Assembly (NCBI RefSeq): GCF_947179165.1
Contig: NC_077247.1
Span: 17,592,001 to 17,656,000, forward strand
Reading direction: 5' to 3'
Source: Solanum dulcamara
Taxonomy: Eukaryota; Streptophyta; Magnoliopsida; Solanales; Solanaceae
Length of the DNA stretch: 64,000 bases
Shown here: positions 13,300-26,122 of the stretch, one piece after another
How positions within the stretch are numbered: position 1 is the first letter of the stretch
How the letters are laid out: every line of letters starts with the position of its first letter
Translations under genes and position numbers: made by a program
The notes under the pieces: generated by a model
Database searches by the model: none
Told to the model about the DNA's origin: nothing
The model's input: the letters and a program-made list of their open reading frames with translations, nothing else

Positions 13300-14436
13300 C
13301 TGATGGGATTAAGCCATCAGATGTAGGTATAAGGCGGCGGCGGCGGCAGAGAGAAAGCGGTAGAAACTGGGGAAAAAATACGGAGGAAGAAAGAAAAGAA
13401 AGGGAAAAAAAGTAAAGGAGAAGAGAAAAATAGGAATTTTTATTCCAAAGCGTCAAGGTAATTATTCTCATCCTTTCCATTAAATTTTCATGTGATTATG
13501 AATATATTTTTAGGGTATATTGGTGGAGGAATAACACTGAAATAAGAAAATATAACCCTAGGGTTCTTCACATAAAATCTTGATTTGGGGGTCGAATAAC
13601 GATCCGTTTTAGCTGAAATTTGACATGTGAGTTTATTTTATCATGAGTGAACATATTCGGAAAGAAAATTTCCGATTTGACTTCAATGACTCGGGATGAC
13701 TTTTTGACCTAATTTTTGATCCAAAAATAAATATAACAATATGAGTGTCATTGGATTCGTATTCTTATGAAGATTATGTATTTGAACAAATTTTGATTAT
13801 TTTGAAGAATTACGAAAGGCTTAAGTTTTAAAGTGATTATTCAATTTAATTGAGATTTAACCCTAATTTTAAAATTCAAAAAATATGGGAGTTGACAAGT
13901 TAAGTGGCATCAAGATTAGAAACATGTTCATAGATTTGCTTAAATATTTGGGTCTAGGCTAGACATATGATAATAAGGGTGTTGTTAGTTTCAAAAATCT
14001 TATTGTGATAATTTATTTGACTAGATTACGTTGATTTGGAGGCCCAACGAAAAGGAAAGGCTCAAGTCTCGAAGTGATTGCTTGATTAATTAAGGTTATT
14101 GAATTTCTAAACCTCAGTTTAAGCTTGTAGATATTTGTATTTCCATGATATTTATACTGCGGAGTAATGAAAATTAGACAGGGTTATTGACTGTATGATT
14201 AACCTTAAAAATGGAGATGAGGGGTATGAAATGGTGATCTAATGACATATATTGGTGGAATTGATATGTTGTGATTATGAGTTTATTTTGGACATATAAA
14301 ATGACTATGTTGATATGAGATAGGAAAAATTATTATTGTTGTCATGTTATTATCGTGAATTATATAAACATTAATTAATTACATTGGTTCTGACATATTG
14401 TGTTGATACTGAAAATGACATGAAACAAAAGGGGTT

Positions 14437-14540
14437 GGGCCACACGCTCCGTGACAGGTATTATAAAACAAAGGGGTCAAAACACACGCTCCGTGGAAGG
14501 ATATATATTTAGAAGATGGGCCACACGCTCCGTGGCAGGT
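14437..14540 (+). repeat. Short tandem repeat, 3 copies of a ~40-bp unit
   Basis: The core CACACGCTCCGTG starts at 14441, 14483 and 14522 (spacing 42 and 39 bp) within the solo LTR. This type of array also occurs at 41778-42050 in another LTR. Confidence 0.8.
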
Positions 14541-15165
14541 TACATGGACAGAAATATCCCCCATGGGTTTCGGACTATAATTCAGCGGATGTGTACCGAT
14601 AGGACAAACATGCATCATCTCATTACATTGCATCGCATTTTGTTGATATTTGTGAATTCTTGTTTACCACTTATTGCTCTGTATATGTTGAAATTGACTT
14701 GATATGATTCACTTGATGAGACTACTGATGAGTATTCGTGGACTATACTATTATTATTGCGTAGAGTATAGAGTTGGGTTGGTTTTATGCAGGTTGTAGT
14801 TAAGGAGGTTCAGTTGGGACGACAGAAGTACTTGTATCTATTGAGCTTTGCTTAGTTTTAGTTATCCACTTGCTCAGTACCGTGTTGTTTGGTATTCATC
14901 CCTTGCTTCTACACCTGTGTAGGTTGTGAGTCCGGACCTGCTTGATCTCCTCGCATTTTATACCACATCTGAGGCTATCATCTCGAGTGTTGAGGTAGTT
15001 GTTACATCCATCTAGCGGACACCTCTTACTCATTTAATGTGTTTTTGATTAAGTTAAATTTTGATTTATTTTATTTTTTTCCCATCTACTTTCCGTTAGG
15101 TATTAGGTTGACTTATCTCGGTGGGTTGAGATGAGTACCATCACACTCGAATTTGGATTGTGACA

Positions 15166-15540
15166 ATCCTGGACCTGAGATCAGACTGAAGTGCTAGGAA
15201 AAGTCCCTTACTAGGACATACCCTCCATGAAGCTAAGGATCCAGGCTAGTGTATCTTGAAGCAATGGCGTGGCGTCGAAACCAGGTGGAGGATGGTTTTC
15301 CCCCACAGTGTCTAACTGATGCTGATCATGCTTAACCTTTATCTCCTGCTCTCGTAATGGAACCCACTCTTGATCTCTAGCTGGTACTTTGGCTTGCACT
15401 ATGCCTCGACCTCGGCCTTGATCACTAGCTAGGGCCTCACCTACATGTGCTGGAGGTTCTTGACCTCCCTTAGATGACCGTGTCCTAAGAATCTGCAAAA
15501 GGAATAAAACAAGCAAACTCTCAGAAGTTGTTAAAGTCAA
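15166..15540 (-). pseudogene. N-terminal gag fragment of element B
   Basis: The minus-strand frame is rich in charged and proline residues (RTRSSKGGQEPP, then repeated GRGRG-like and acidic stretches), as at the start of plant gypsy Gag. The expected start codon near 15500 appears changed, with the frame reading QILRTRSS. The fragment is cut off at 15165 by the solo LTR, and Gag continues at 12946 and below. Confidence 0.6.
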
Positions 15541-15687
15541 GACCGCATGATAAAGAACAAAATAACATAAGTTTTCCTAAGAATTCCCTATAGCCTCCCA
15601 CAGATAGGGTACAAACATCATTGTACCAATCTACAAGACTCCACTAGAGACTTACTCCTATACTAGTGAGACTGGTGAACTTAAAGA

Positions 15688-15699
15688 TTTGACACCACT
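15688..15699 (-). other. Degenerate tRNA-iMet primer binding site, element B
   Basis: The minus strand reads TGGTGTCAAATC next to the LTR end at 15701. This matches 9 of 12 bases of TGGTATCAGAGC. Confidence 0.55.
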
Positions 15700-16153
15700 C
15701 TGTCACGATCCGCATCCGAGCCATGATGGCGCCTACTATACTTCTCACTGTAGGTAAGCCTAAAACCCCAACAGATAGAATTTTTGTGGAAGGCAACATG
15801 ATAGTACAATAATAATAATAATAAAATATAGAAGACAGGAATAGTAAATACAAAAAGTGGGCCATATCATAAATCAGTAATACGATACAAAATATACAAA
15901 AGAGACCTGAAAGTGATCAAAAGGACAAACTGACACAGACCAATCTATGGACATGGTATCATTGTACAGGAGCTACTAAGTACTAAAAGCTATATATATA
16001 CAAGAGGTTTCACTCTTCAAAATGCAAAATATATAAGTAAATAAAAAAGAAGGAAAGCAACAAGTCTCTGAATATTGGAAGCTCACAACAATCCATGTTT
16101 GTGACCGTTGTGGGAGATCTAATGCTCACGGAGGGTGGATCATACTAGGAGAT

Positions 16154-18353
16154 TGTCATGACCCATGCCTAGGGCCTAGACACGATACAGCGAATGAGAC
16201 ACTCGGAGGTACCTCACCAAAGCCTCTTTAGCATTCATTAATCTTTTCATAGGTGATGATATTCAATACAAGCGGAATAAAAGGGAAAGGGACTAAGGGA
16301 GAACATTATAGAATAAGATCCAATAACAATCTTAGATTATTATACATTTACTTCCAAACATACCTCTACTAATAGACTTGGCGAGAACTAGGACATGTCC
16401 TTAGATCACCCTCAAAATAAGTGTCAAAAATACCAAAAAGTAATCCAAATTCTATACATATCATAAGCTAGAAAAGGAGGGATATTATTCCCAAAACATG
16501 AGAACTCACCAACAATAGTAGCCTTCAACGAATCCAACTAGCTACGTGAAGGTGAGTGTGGAGCAATGCCGGTCCCTACATGGTAATATATTGTAGGGAA
16601 TAGAGTATGCATTAATACTTTGAATGTACTAAGTATGAGAGCATGCATTATAGTGAAAAGCATAAGTAAAGTACACAAGTGAGTGCATGCATGAATAACC
16701 AAGAAATGAGCATTTGAAACATTCATTTGTGGGAATATGACCGTAATCGACATTTATGACCATGCAAGCTATTATATGAAATCCAATATAATCCCTTACG
16801 TTGGCACAGAGAGACTACTTTTCGGGTAGAACTCCATCAACTTCATTCATTTCTTTAAAATTTAAGGCTATTTGTGGATCCACTAGCCTAGCCTACAAAG
16901 GCTCATATGTTGGCACATAGTTAGTGAAACAAAAGGTTGCTACTAAAATTCCCTTACCAAATCCCACCTCAAGCCTCATTCGGTTCTAAGTCAAATCTCA
17001 CAGAATATTATATCATAGTAACATAAACATAATTATAATTTGAGATATCAAATCATCATTCGATAGAATAACTTCTTAAAACCTTTAGTGATTCAAGTAT
17101 GCAAGAATTGTCCTTATTGCATAAAGTATCCATTAGCTTAGGTGAGAAAGCCTATCAGCAACATTCATTCTTTCATTCAAAGAGTCCCATAATCATAATC
17201 ATTAGCTTTCATAAAATTTAACTGGAGTCCATAACCTTCAAATCATGCTTTAATGAAACTATAGTAAAACTAGGTGGGTTCAAGTCAATTCAACTTCTAA
17301 CATGTATGTAAATAAAATTATGCATAAACACTATGAAAGCCATCAATTAGAATCATGCTTTAAGTAACCCACCATGAATTTTAAGAACCTTTAAGGAGCT
17401 AATTAGAGAAAATACTTGCAAACCATCAATCCATGCATTTGAAGTCAATTTGTATAAAAGTAGACCCATAATCATTAGTGTAATCCTGATTCATCCTATT
17501 AAGTAGAAATTAGAATGACCCATAAGGAAATCTTACTTGAAATTAAGAGATTTGATTAAAAGGGTTTTGGACTCCATGGGTGGAAGACCCCATGGATAAA
17601 GACCCACATACCTTGGGGAATAAATCCCTAAATGCAGCTTTAAAAATGGAGAATTGGAGGTCTTGAAGTGGAACCCTAGACTTGGAAGATAAAACCCTTA
17701 GGAGAACTTGAGAGGAAAGAATTTTGTGTTTGAGTCTAAGAGTGAGAATGAGGGATTGGAATAGCTTAGGGTCCTTAAATAGGGTAATTTCATTCCTCAA
17801 AATGACCACACTTTGATGACAAAACACAAGAAAAGACTAAATGCCCTTTAAAAATCTGGGCTAGACAAGCCCTACGATGGTCTTTACAACTCATAGGACT
17901 TTCTACAAGTCGTAGTGAGGGCTTGTCCTACGGGGTATGAGGAAGACCCTAAGAACAGACCCTCAAAAGTTTCTCTATAAATATTCAAAGGGAATCGTCC
18001 TGTAGGGTTTGAGATACCCTGAGGACTGAGTCTCTGATCTTCCTTTACGACTCGTTTCTATGAGTCGTAGACTTGAAGATGAGTCATAGACTCGAGTCAT
18101 CTTGTAGGGTTTGTAAAACCTACATTTCCATGCCTCTAAAGTTTCTTGATGAGTCATTTCTATGACTCGTCTAAATTTCCATGAGTCTTTTTATGGAGTT
18201 GTAGACCCTATCTTTACTTAATCAAATTTTCAGGCCTCATAGTGAGTCCTACGAGTCAGTCCTACAACTCATAGGTTGAGTCTAGGACTTGACTTTAGTC
18301 TATTTTCTAGAATTTGCTCCTTCTTTTCGACTTTCTACTTATGGGGTCTTACA
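16154..18353 (-). mobile_element. Solo LTR (2200 bp) of a Tekay-like family
   Basis: The 5-bp duplication GAGAT flanks it (16149-16153 and 18354-18358), and the host LTR resumes on both sides as seen by comparison with 7780-7800. On the minus strand it starts TGTAAGACCCC and ends in TGACA. Its 3' half resembles the LTR of the intact element at 28069-37680, for example the segment with ctccatcaacttcattc. U3 (17870-18290) holds repeated words like gagtcgtaga and actcatagg. No internal region remains. Confidence 0.9.
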
Positions 18354-18963
18354 GAGATACATCAGGAAAAGATGTAGAAGTGAAGTATGAGTACCACAAT
18401 ATGGGGTACCAAATAGACATCATAGGCCAACCCAGCCTAGAAAGATTATATATATATACACACACACCCTCAAATACTAACTAACAGTTCAGTAACCAAT
18501 AATCGTAAGCCAGAACAGAAGATAATTCACACAAATATCACGAAGAGAACCCCCAAGTACACGGAAGTGTACAGTCACAAACAAATAAGATCATGCAATG
18601 TAGTGGCCAGATGCTGGAAATAAACTCAAAGGATCCCCGAGCCGCCCAAAATGAAATCTCGAACTCATCAACAATAATTGCTTAATCGGAATATATGTCC
18701 ACATGCCTCCCGAAAAGATACCTCGGACTCATCAACAAGAAAAAAGGAAGATGTAGCCCAAACACAAGTCAACGAGCCATGCAGAATGGTACCTCCGACT
18801 TATCAATAATAAACAAGAGTCTGATATAAAGCCATGTAACTAAATATGCTCAATGTCACACAAGTCATTCTTATATCAAGAATTTCCCTAAATTAACCCA
18901 ATAAATCTCATTTTATCCAAATTAACCGAATAAGTCCTATTTTAGGTATAAACCATAAAAATA

Positions 18964-18964
<1 letters not shown>

Positions 18965-19003
<39 letters not shown>
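18965..19003. repeat. (CA)n(TA)n compound microsatellite
   Basis: A CA run followed by a TA run within the element B 5' LTR. The other LTR copy has only a short tatatatgtg at the matching place. Confidence 0.9.
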
Positions 19004-20984
19004 GTTATTTTCAAAAATAAGTTCTTTCAATAAAGTACGACACGGATCTTATCCCCTCCCCATTACCAAAATCTAAGCTAAGTTAATGCCACTAACATAG
19101 GTAATGCACATGAATATGATCCATCGGAAAGTCAACAATCCATGCTACATATCCATCATATAGTCACAGATTAGCGGTACTAACCTGGAACTCCAGCCCA
19201 TTCAAGTATAAAGGTCTTGGGCCCAACAAGTATAAAATAAAGAGATAAAACCAAGGAAAACAACATCAAAGCAACCAATTAACTCAATCATTCAAATCAT
19301 GTAAGAAATAGGTTTCATATCACCTAAAAGCATACTAAGGACCTAAATCATCAAGCAAATCAAAAGTCAACCTAAACTAAGGCTAAACGACTAAATACTA
19401 GCTAAAATTCCGAACGTGGCCATTTCAATACTAAAAATCATGAAATCCTAAATTCATTACCTATAATCCTTCCTAATGATCCAACTAGTCTTAGATATAT
19501 ACATAAAATATCCGAATCAAGGCTAAAGGAGAAACCGTAACCTACTCCAAGGCCAAAATCCTACCCGAACCTCTATTCCAGAGCTTTTACTTTTTGTAGA
19601 GCCTATGAATGGTGTCACACTATCAAATTAGCGTCAACAACATCAAAACAAGACAATTGATACCCATATTAAAATTTACAAATTTGAAATTTAAACGGGC
19701 TAAAATTGGACTATGGGATCCGCACATGAAATTGTAAAGACGAATCTGTCACAAGGTCCCAATGATCTCAAGAAATTCATACTCCAAAAATGAGAACAAT
19801 TCGAGCAAAACTCAACCCAAAACAATCCCATAATAATAAGAGCCAAGAGTGATAAAAACTTAAATGTAGGAGAAATTAATGGAAATTACCAAGAGAAATG
19901 GAAGATTCAACAATCCAAGAATGTATCCACACAAATTTACAACACCATCCAACAAGAATCACCGAATTTGGTGAAGAAATGCTCTTAAAATCAATGTTTT
20001 ACTAAGTTGGAAATGGGAACTTGCATGCTGGAAATGGTCTTTTATAATAATGAAGTGTCAGGCAATTTGGACTTCGAGAACGTGGAGAATAGCTTTAGCA
20101 ATGTGAAGGTTAATCAAATGACCCTTCACAAATGCAGAGGCTATCCCCCGATCACAGTGTATAGGCCTAGTGTCCTCCCCGAACAAGGAGCTCCTCCCGC
20201 AAATACGCTGAAGGATCAGTCAACCCTTCATGAATGCGGCCAAAGGCCTGTGAATGCAGAGAATGAATAGTAAAACCTCCGCTAATGTAGCCATAGGCCC
20301 GCAATCACGGAGAACACCATGAGTTGCACCGGCAGTTCACCAGGGAAGAAAAATTCCCCGATAAGAGCTTGGAAATCGTTCGGAGCCCCATCGATGCGAA
20401 CAAACCATGCTACCTTATTGGAAATGAAATTTCGAACTCAAGGGAATCTAAGAAATGGCCAACAAAGATCTTCTTGTCAAAATATTGAGTCAACACTTAC
20501 AAAGAAAAGCTATCAAAATGCCAAAGAGCCATAACCTCGAGAGTCGAACCAAAGTTTGTTTTAGATATAAATTGGCGTTCTAGAGATAACTGCATTGTTG
20601 GAATTTAAATTCGAACATGTTTATCAAGAATGATGATCGAAGTCAAACTTTGGCCAAAACTTAGAAAATAAACGCCTAATCATACAAACTCAAAATGATA
20701 GTTCTGAATCATGAATTGATCATCACACTAGATCAAAATGACCCTTTCGAAGCTGATGAGACTGAAAAAATCCTCATTTGACATTAGAATCTCCTAATAT
20801 TGACTAAAGTCATCTCTTTCAAGTCTTATGCCTCAAAAATGACCAACTTACTCAAAACTCACACGACCTCCTCGTAAAGCATGTCACCATTCCAACACCT
20901 CACAAATTCAATCAGGAAGCTACAGAGATAGGCAAAATAGTAAAAGCATGCAAAAATACAAAAGTGACCATAAGTATCATTACA

Positions 20985-21845
20985 TCATACAATCACAATA
21001 CTCAATTCATTTCGTAAAACCCCATGTTTAGATCAAGTAGTCATGGATTTCATAATCCTTTGTTATAGAGTTTAGCCACTCATGATAGTTTAAACAAAGA
21101 AGATTTTTGCATTCACTAAATAAGAAATTACTCAAAAAGGTAGAGGAAATCACACACTTTAATTTCAAAAACAAATGCAAAATTACAGTTTAAACTCATT
21201 CAAGTGTATTGTGTTCTTCGCCAAAGACAATATAATAAAATAACCTCTAAAACATACTATTTATAATTCTAGGGATTTTGAAATTCAAAATAAGAAAGCT
21301 AGTCTTCCGAAGTTTGCCTGGCACTTCACCTAACAGTCCGTCACAGGTGTGACAGTTAGTCGTTGATGTCGTCAGGCCTTGCCAGTAGCTTAGTAGAATG
21401 GTCATTAGTGATGATTTGCCTGATAGCCCATCATAGGTGTGATGGTCCATCAGGTGTGTCATTAGAAAACCTTGTTTTACAGCTGATCTATTTACCTCTA
21501 AGTTGGCATTGACGGTCCAACGGAGGTGTGATGGTCCATCGGAGGTGTGAGGGCCCGTCAGGCATTCCATCAGGGTCCTCTTTTGGTAGCACTTAGCTTC
21601 ATTTTGCTTTCTTTTCTGTTTTGACTTATTTCCTATCTAACACAATATAAAAACTATTAAAAGACATTATTGTTGCTTAAGAAGTAGTATTAATTCATAG
21701 TTAAAAGCATCAAATGTATCGTCTAATGTGGCCACATCAACTCTTTGAGCAAGAGTTTTTTCACGTAAAATTCATTACTAGTTTATTTTGAATAATTTAC
21801 TTTATTGCTTGGTTACTCAAAGAGAATGGTTCTTTGATGTCTAGG
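20985..21845. other. Repeat-derived spacer with clustered GTGTGAC-type palindromes
   Basis: No gene is supported. At 21320-21570 the words tccgtcacaggtgtgac, gtgtgatggtccatc and cggaggtgtga recur, each half being the reverse complement of the other. This looks like the U3 of a further LTR family, but its ends were not found. The minus-strand open frame 21247-21570 is produced by these repeats. Confidence 0.5.
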
Positions 21846-23757
21846 ACACAATTAAACTAACAACAACAATCTCTCAAATGCCATTTTGCATGTTGATAAA
21901 AGCACACATGTGAACATCTTGTAGATGCATCCATCAAAACCATATAATATCTAAATGGTCCACATGAATGGTGATCTTTTTCACATATATTGCCTTGTAA
22001 ACACTGAAAAATACAGGTATTCAGTCCCACACTTAGTTCCTGACGGTTAATAAATATTTTTCCTTAAGAACAACCAGCATATGAAAATTCCTTCATTTGA
22101 AGAATATTCTGATTCTTAAGTATGTGTCCCTGTGAATTTTCTCAATTATTTTTTGTATTATATTAGAAGCGGAATGATCCAACTAGTCATGACAAATCAT
22201 ACAATCATTAGAACAAACAATTTTTTTGTTTACTACGACATGTGATTTAATCACTACAATATTTGTGTGGTACAACCTAGAAAATAATACGAGTAATTTT
22301 TCATGCACACATATTTCTACCACTTTTACTATAGTAATAAAAAGGTATTCAACATTTTCTTCATTGACGGCCTCAACATGGTAACCATTTTGGCAAATAG
22401 ATTTGAAACTAATAAAGTTTCATTGAGACTTACTATAATACACAATGCATAGTAACAAACAATTTTGTTCCTCCATTTAGTGATAAGGTAGCTTTTCAGT
22501 CCTTAGTTAATTTTGTACTATCATACATTGTATTAACATATGTTTTTTTCCTAACTAAATAGGAGAAATATTTTTTCTTAGTGAAATGTAAGTTGTAGCA
22601 AGGAGTGGCTAAACATAATTTGAGGCCTAAAGCAAATTTTCATTAGAGGCGTAATATATAAACAAACTTCATATGTATTTATTTTTAACTTATTAGATGC
22701 ACATTATTACTTAATATCTCTTTTTATGAATGATTTCTTCGAATACTTTTTTTATAATTAGTTTTAGATAAGATTTTAGAAATTGAACGTTGAAAAAGAT
22801 CCTTTTACTGAGGCAATCATTATATGAATTGTTAACATAATTCTATATGTAATAAGTTGACAAACTATAAATAAAGATAAGAGTTAGAACCATAAAAATT
22901 AATTCAAGAAATTGATAACTTGGTATGCCCTACTTTAATATGTTTGATGTAATGCTTGAAAATTTAATAAGAAATAAAAAATGAATTTTTAATTAACTTT
23001 GTTCAATACTTTTGGCTATTAATTCAGATTTTTGACAATGTATTACTCTAACTTATCAAAGATTTGAAAAAAAAGGAGTGCAAAAGAATTTTTTTAAAAA
23101 AAATTATATGAGTGTCACCCAAGCGAATGTAAGAAGGCAAACCAATGTTTTCTTGATTTCTTCATTTTGAATGGGATTAAAAAGAATAAAATAATATAGT
23201 TTTTTATAAAATATATTTTTATCATAAATAATAAAAAAAATTCCCATGAAAAATGTTAACACCTAATATATTTTTGGTAAAAATTTGAGGCCAGGCATAT
23301 GCCTTAAGTCTATTAAGCAAGAGTTGACCCCGGTTGTAGCAGTATATCGAAGACATATATCTCCATTAGTAATCTTGGATCTAACTGAGATTGAGGACAT
23401 TTATTTATCTGAAGAAGGTGAAACTTGATAAGTATTCATAAAATTGGAGTTTCACGTTGATAACTTGTTAAGAAATAAGCTCAAAACAACAATATTAAAG
23501 ATGAAACAAGTTGACAAAATAGGATAACTTTCTTCTTTCTTTTCAAGTGTACCATACATCACCTCTCATGATACTAGTTATATTATTACATAGGGGTTGG
23601 TTACAAGATTGTCATAAACATGACATTAACTATTGAGATCATGGAGAAAGTTATGAACGTGTAGGGTATCATGGAAGATGTTATGGAGGTGCGGGAGTTA
23701 CTCTAAAATGTCCAGATGTGGAGCTCTAAAAGTTCAACTCCCTTGTTAAAAGCTAAC
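21846..23757 (-). mobile_element. Ty1/copia fragment, decayed
   Basis: The minus strand of 21846-22600 translates, with stops and frame changes, to a GAG-pre-integrase region followed by the start of a copia integrase core (segments resembling HVDHLDIIWF and WMHLQDVHMC). The sequence resumes after a hAT-like insertion, at 23342-23757, with what is probably 5' untranslated or LTR sequence. RT and RNase H are absent. Copia assignment comes from the reading of these domains; the lineage is not determined. Confidence 0.65.
22601..23332. mobile_element. hAT-like non-autonomous insertion (~732 bp)
   Basis: The flanks share gttgtagca at 22592-22600 and 23333-23341, consistent with the 8-bp duplication typical of hAT elements. 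The ends, aaggagtgg on the left and CCGGGGTCAAC on the opposite strand at the right, are degraded forms of the common hAT end CAGGGGTGG. The inside is AT-rich with no transposase frame. Confidence 0.65.
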
Positions 23758-23830
23758 ACAGAATGTTGGATAAGCAACCACTATGTTTGAATCATTTTTT
23801 CTAGGTCAAAAGGTGTTAGTAAATCAAAAA

Positions 23831-25993
23831 CTACTTATTTGTGGAGTCCAGCCAGCCCGAGAAGAAGCCCACAAAACCTGACTCTCTTTGTTGTGAACTC
23901 TCTGGCTCTCTCCGTTGCAGCACTCTTAGGAACTCATCTGAACTTAAAGTCCCATCACAATCTAAATCAAACATGAAAAATATCAAATCCACCACATTAT
24001 TGCTAAGGGATATACTGCAAACCTGGTAAGAGACATATGACTCATCATTAGCAAATTTGTAGTGAGGAAGGGAAGGGAAGGGAAGAGAAGAGAAGAGCTT
24101 TTATAGACTAATCATACTTGGTTAGCAGCTCTTTTCAACTCTTGTTTCGACAAAAGTCCGTTTACTTTCCCATAGCTTAAGATGGACCGAGAAAATGATG
24201 GCAGTTCTTTGCGCAGCTTAGCAAGGCTCATGAATTCCTTGAATGTAATGCGTACGTCTCTAAGCTGTTTTTCAGCATCCAGATCTTCTACTCGGTCAAG
24301 AAACTTGTTGATATGACTTATATCAGCAGATGCAACCATTGATAAAGCAAAATCTTTGGCAGAAATGCTTCCTTGTGACTTGTAGTCATAATGGGCAAAT
24401 TCCAATCGTGATATCTGAAATCCATAAAGGGAATTTGATACAAAAAGGAAAAAGTGGAAATCTGACATTTAGAAGAAATTGGAAGATTTATTGTATTTCT
24501 GGGGTATAGAATGACATACTTCATCATGTAAATCTCTTAAGAACTGAACAAATTTTTCTTGCTCAAGTCGCCCGTTGCCATCTTTGCCGAAGAAGTACTC
24601 CAAGAGACCTCCTTCCTCTACTGAACCAGTGACTTTTAGTCCAAATCGCAATCCATTTCTATGCCGGGCACCTTGTCTATTAGCAGTTCGCATCAGTTCC
24701 ATCATTCTCTTAAATTCTTCCTTGTCAACTCCTCTGTTAATGAAACTAATCAGAACACCTAGAAGATGTGTGTAGTTTTTTTTTTTTTTTTTTGTAAAAA
24801 GTTTGTTGTTGAGTCTTGCAAGAGCGTATTGCTATGCATTTTCTTATTAAGTACGTTTACGCAATTATAAAAATGACATACCCATCATTGTCAAGGTCAA
24901 ACATTTGAAATGCCTGTGAAAAGCTTGGTTCCGGGATGCTCAGTAGTGTAACAAAAAATATGTACCTGATCCAAGTTGAATTTGACTGCTCATTGTTATG
25001 GAAGAGCATGATAGTTACTAGGAATATTTCAAAATACTCACTCTGGAAATGATATAAGTCCATCATTATCGGTATCAAAGAGCATGAAAAATTCTGAAGG
25101 AGCACAATGTAGCTCGCTTGAAGCGGATTCTCCTTTCAGATTGCCTCCTCTAACACCAGTTGTTTGAGATGGTGGAAACACTGGAACAACTGCTCGCATT
25201 AAGTCCCCTGGCGTCATATACACTTCCCCACCTGGAGTTCGGTAAGATGCAAAGTACTCAAACACCTAGAATCAACATAATAACAAATTAAAGTAATTCA
25301 GAATGCATACTACATGCACAATTTTTAAACGTGGTACATAAAAATGAAATCAGATACTATATTACTACAAATCATATAGAACATAATCCATACATTGGTA
25401 AGACATCATGTATTGCTTCATGGACAAGTTTCGAATCAGAATCCTTCCTGATGGCAAACTTGATTTTTTTTTTTTGATCGATAATAATATTTAAACTTAT
25501 AGCAAGTACTAGACAGATTAACGTTACATATATCTAATACTGCAGCACCATAAAAATGTGCCTAATAATATTCCTTACCTTTTCAGGAGGACTTTGCAAT
25601 CTCAACCGTTTCTCATACTTGAAGAAAACTTTTTTCCGATACGAATCTAAAAATTGAGAAGAAAGCAAAGTAAGAACGTGAATGTTGAAGAAATCATTTA
25701 GGAAAACGAAAAATAATCAATTACAAATATATACCTCCAAATAAAAAGGTGGATTTCTTGTCGGGGTCTTCTCCAGAATCAGCATAAGAAATATGATGAG
25801 AAGAGGATGAAATATAATAGAGAGCTATGGTTGAAGCAGCAATTATGAGGCCAGAACCCAAAAGTGTTGGATTTGTTTTATACTCATTGGAGGCATTTGA
25901 TTTGGTGAAGATGGAACGAAGAAAAAGTGGATTTTGAGCGGCAAGCACTCGGATCGCAGGCTTAGATGTTCTGAAAAATGCCCAAGAATGCAT
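23831..25993 (-). CDS. MICU: Mitochondrial calcium uptake protein (MICU-type, EF-hand), 7 exons
   Basis: Exons on the minus strand: 25993-25735, 25646-25579, 25265-25042, 24965-24882, 24733-24520, 24414-24118 and 24022-23831. All introns are GT-AG, and the joined frame is 1338 bp, 445 aa plus TAG. Residues 1-40 are rich in R, S and K with few acidic residues, like a mitochondrial presequence; residues about 44-61 (LLGSGLIIAASTIALYYI) form one membrane segment. Canonical EF-hand loops: DTDNDGLISFPE (173-184), DLDNDGGVDKEE (207-218) and DLDCDGTLSSDE (401-412). A degenerate EF-like loop lies at 293-304. FVTLLSIPE ahead of the second loop fits plant MICU. The family senses calcium in the intermembrane space and gates the mitochondrial uniporter MCU. 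No lesions were seen. The start is the first ATG with a targeting sequence. Confidence 0.92.
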
Positions 25994-26114
25994 AGTAGTA
26001 ACGTAATTACAGTGAAGAGAGTTTTGAGAGATTATTATTATGACTAAGTTGTAAAAGAAAACAGAAAAAAGGGTGATCCTTGGAAAGGGGGAAATGAGAA
26101 TAGTACGGGGAAAA

Positions 26115-26122
26115 TTTATATA
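26115..26122 (-). promoter_or_regulatory. Putative TATA box of the MICU-type gene
   Basis: The minus strand reads TATATAAA here, 122 bp upstream of the start codon. A start site about 30 bp downstream would give a 5' leader near 90 nt. No transcript data are available, so this is inference. Confidence 0.5.

Larger units (their letters stand above)
12947..15165 (+). mobile_element. Solo LTR (2219 bp) inside gag of element B
   Basis: A 5-bp target duplication ATCCT flanks it (12942-12946 and 15166-15170), and gag sequence resumes on both sides. It starts TATAATGACC (a changed TG) and ends TTGTGACA, like the LTR at 39366-42865. There is no internal coding region, so it is a solo LTR left by recombination. 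It contains a 60-bp AT microsatellite and three copies of a CACACGCTCCGTG unit near 14441-14534. Frames at 13184-13480 and 14379-14702 are by-products of these repeats. Confidence 0.85.
7347..20984 (-). mobile_element. Ty3/gypsy element B, decayed, with two nested solo LTRs
   Basis: The minus-strand order is 5' LTR (15701-20984), primer site, gag (15166-15540, then 11740-12946), protease, RT, RNase H, integrase (down to about 8976) and a truncated 3' LTR (7347-8975). Both LTRs share their 3' ends (tgtcacga at 7347 and 15701) and about 1.6 kb of sequence. Solo LTRs at 12947-15165 and 16154-18353 interrupt gag and the 5' LTR. Flanking bases (catta on the left, tcata on the right) do not give a clear TSD, so later rearrangement is possible. 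Confidence 0.85.
15701..20984 (-). repeat. 5' LTR of element B, interrupted by a solo LTR
   Basis: On the minus strand it starts TGTAATGATAC (at 20984) and ends at 15701 beside the primer site. Without the 2.2-kb insertion it measures about 3.08 kb. U3 (about 20140-20310) carries repeated CpG-containing words such as aatgcggcc and atcacgg. Open frames at 20007-20270 and 20319-20534 lie in this U3 and show no protein family features. Confidence 0.75.

Noticed and set aside
13184..13480. Open frame rich in Tyr-Ile repeats
   Set aside because: Produced by the AT microsatellite in a solo LTR; no start context or domain.
20007..20534. Two plus-strand frames of 87 and 71 codons
   Set aside because: Lie in the U3 of the element B LTR and follow its repeated words; no family features.
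23841..24029. Plus-strand 62-codon frame
   Set aside because: Antisense of the last exon of the MICU-type gene.
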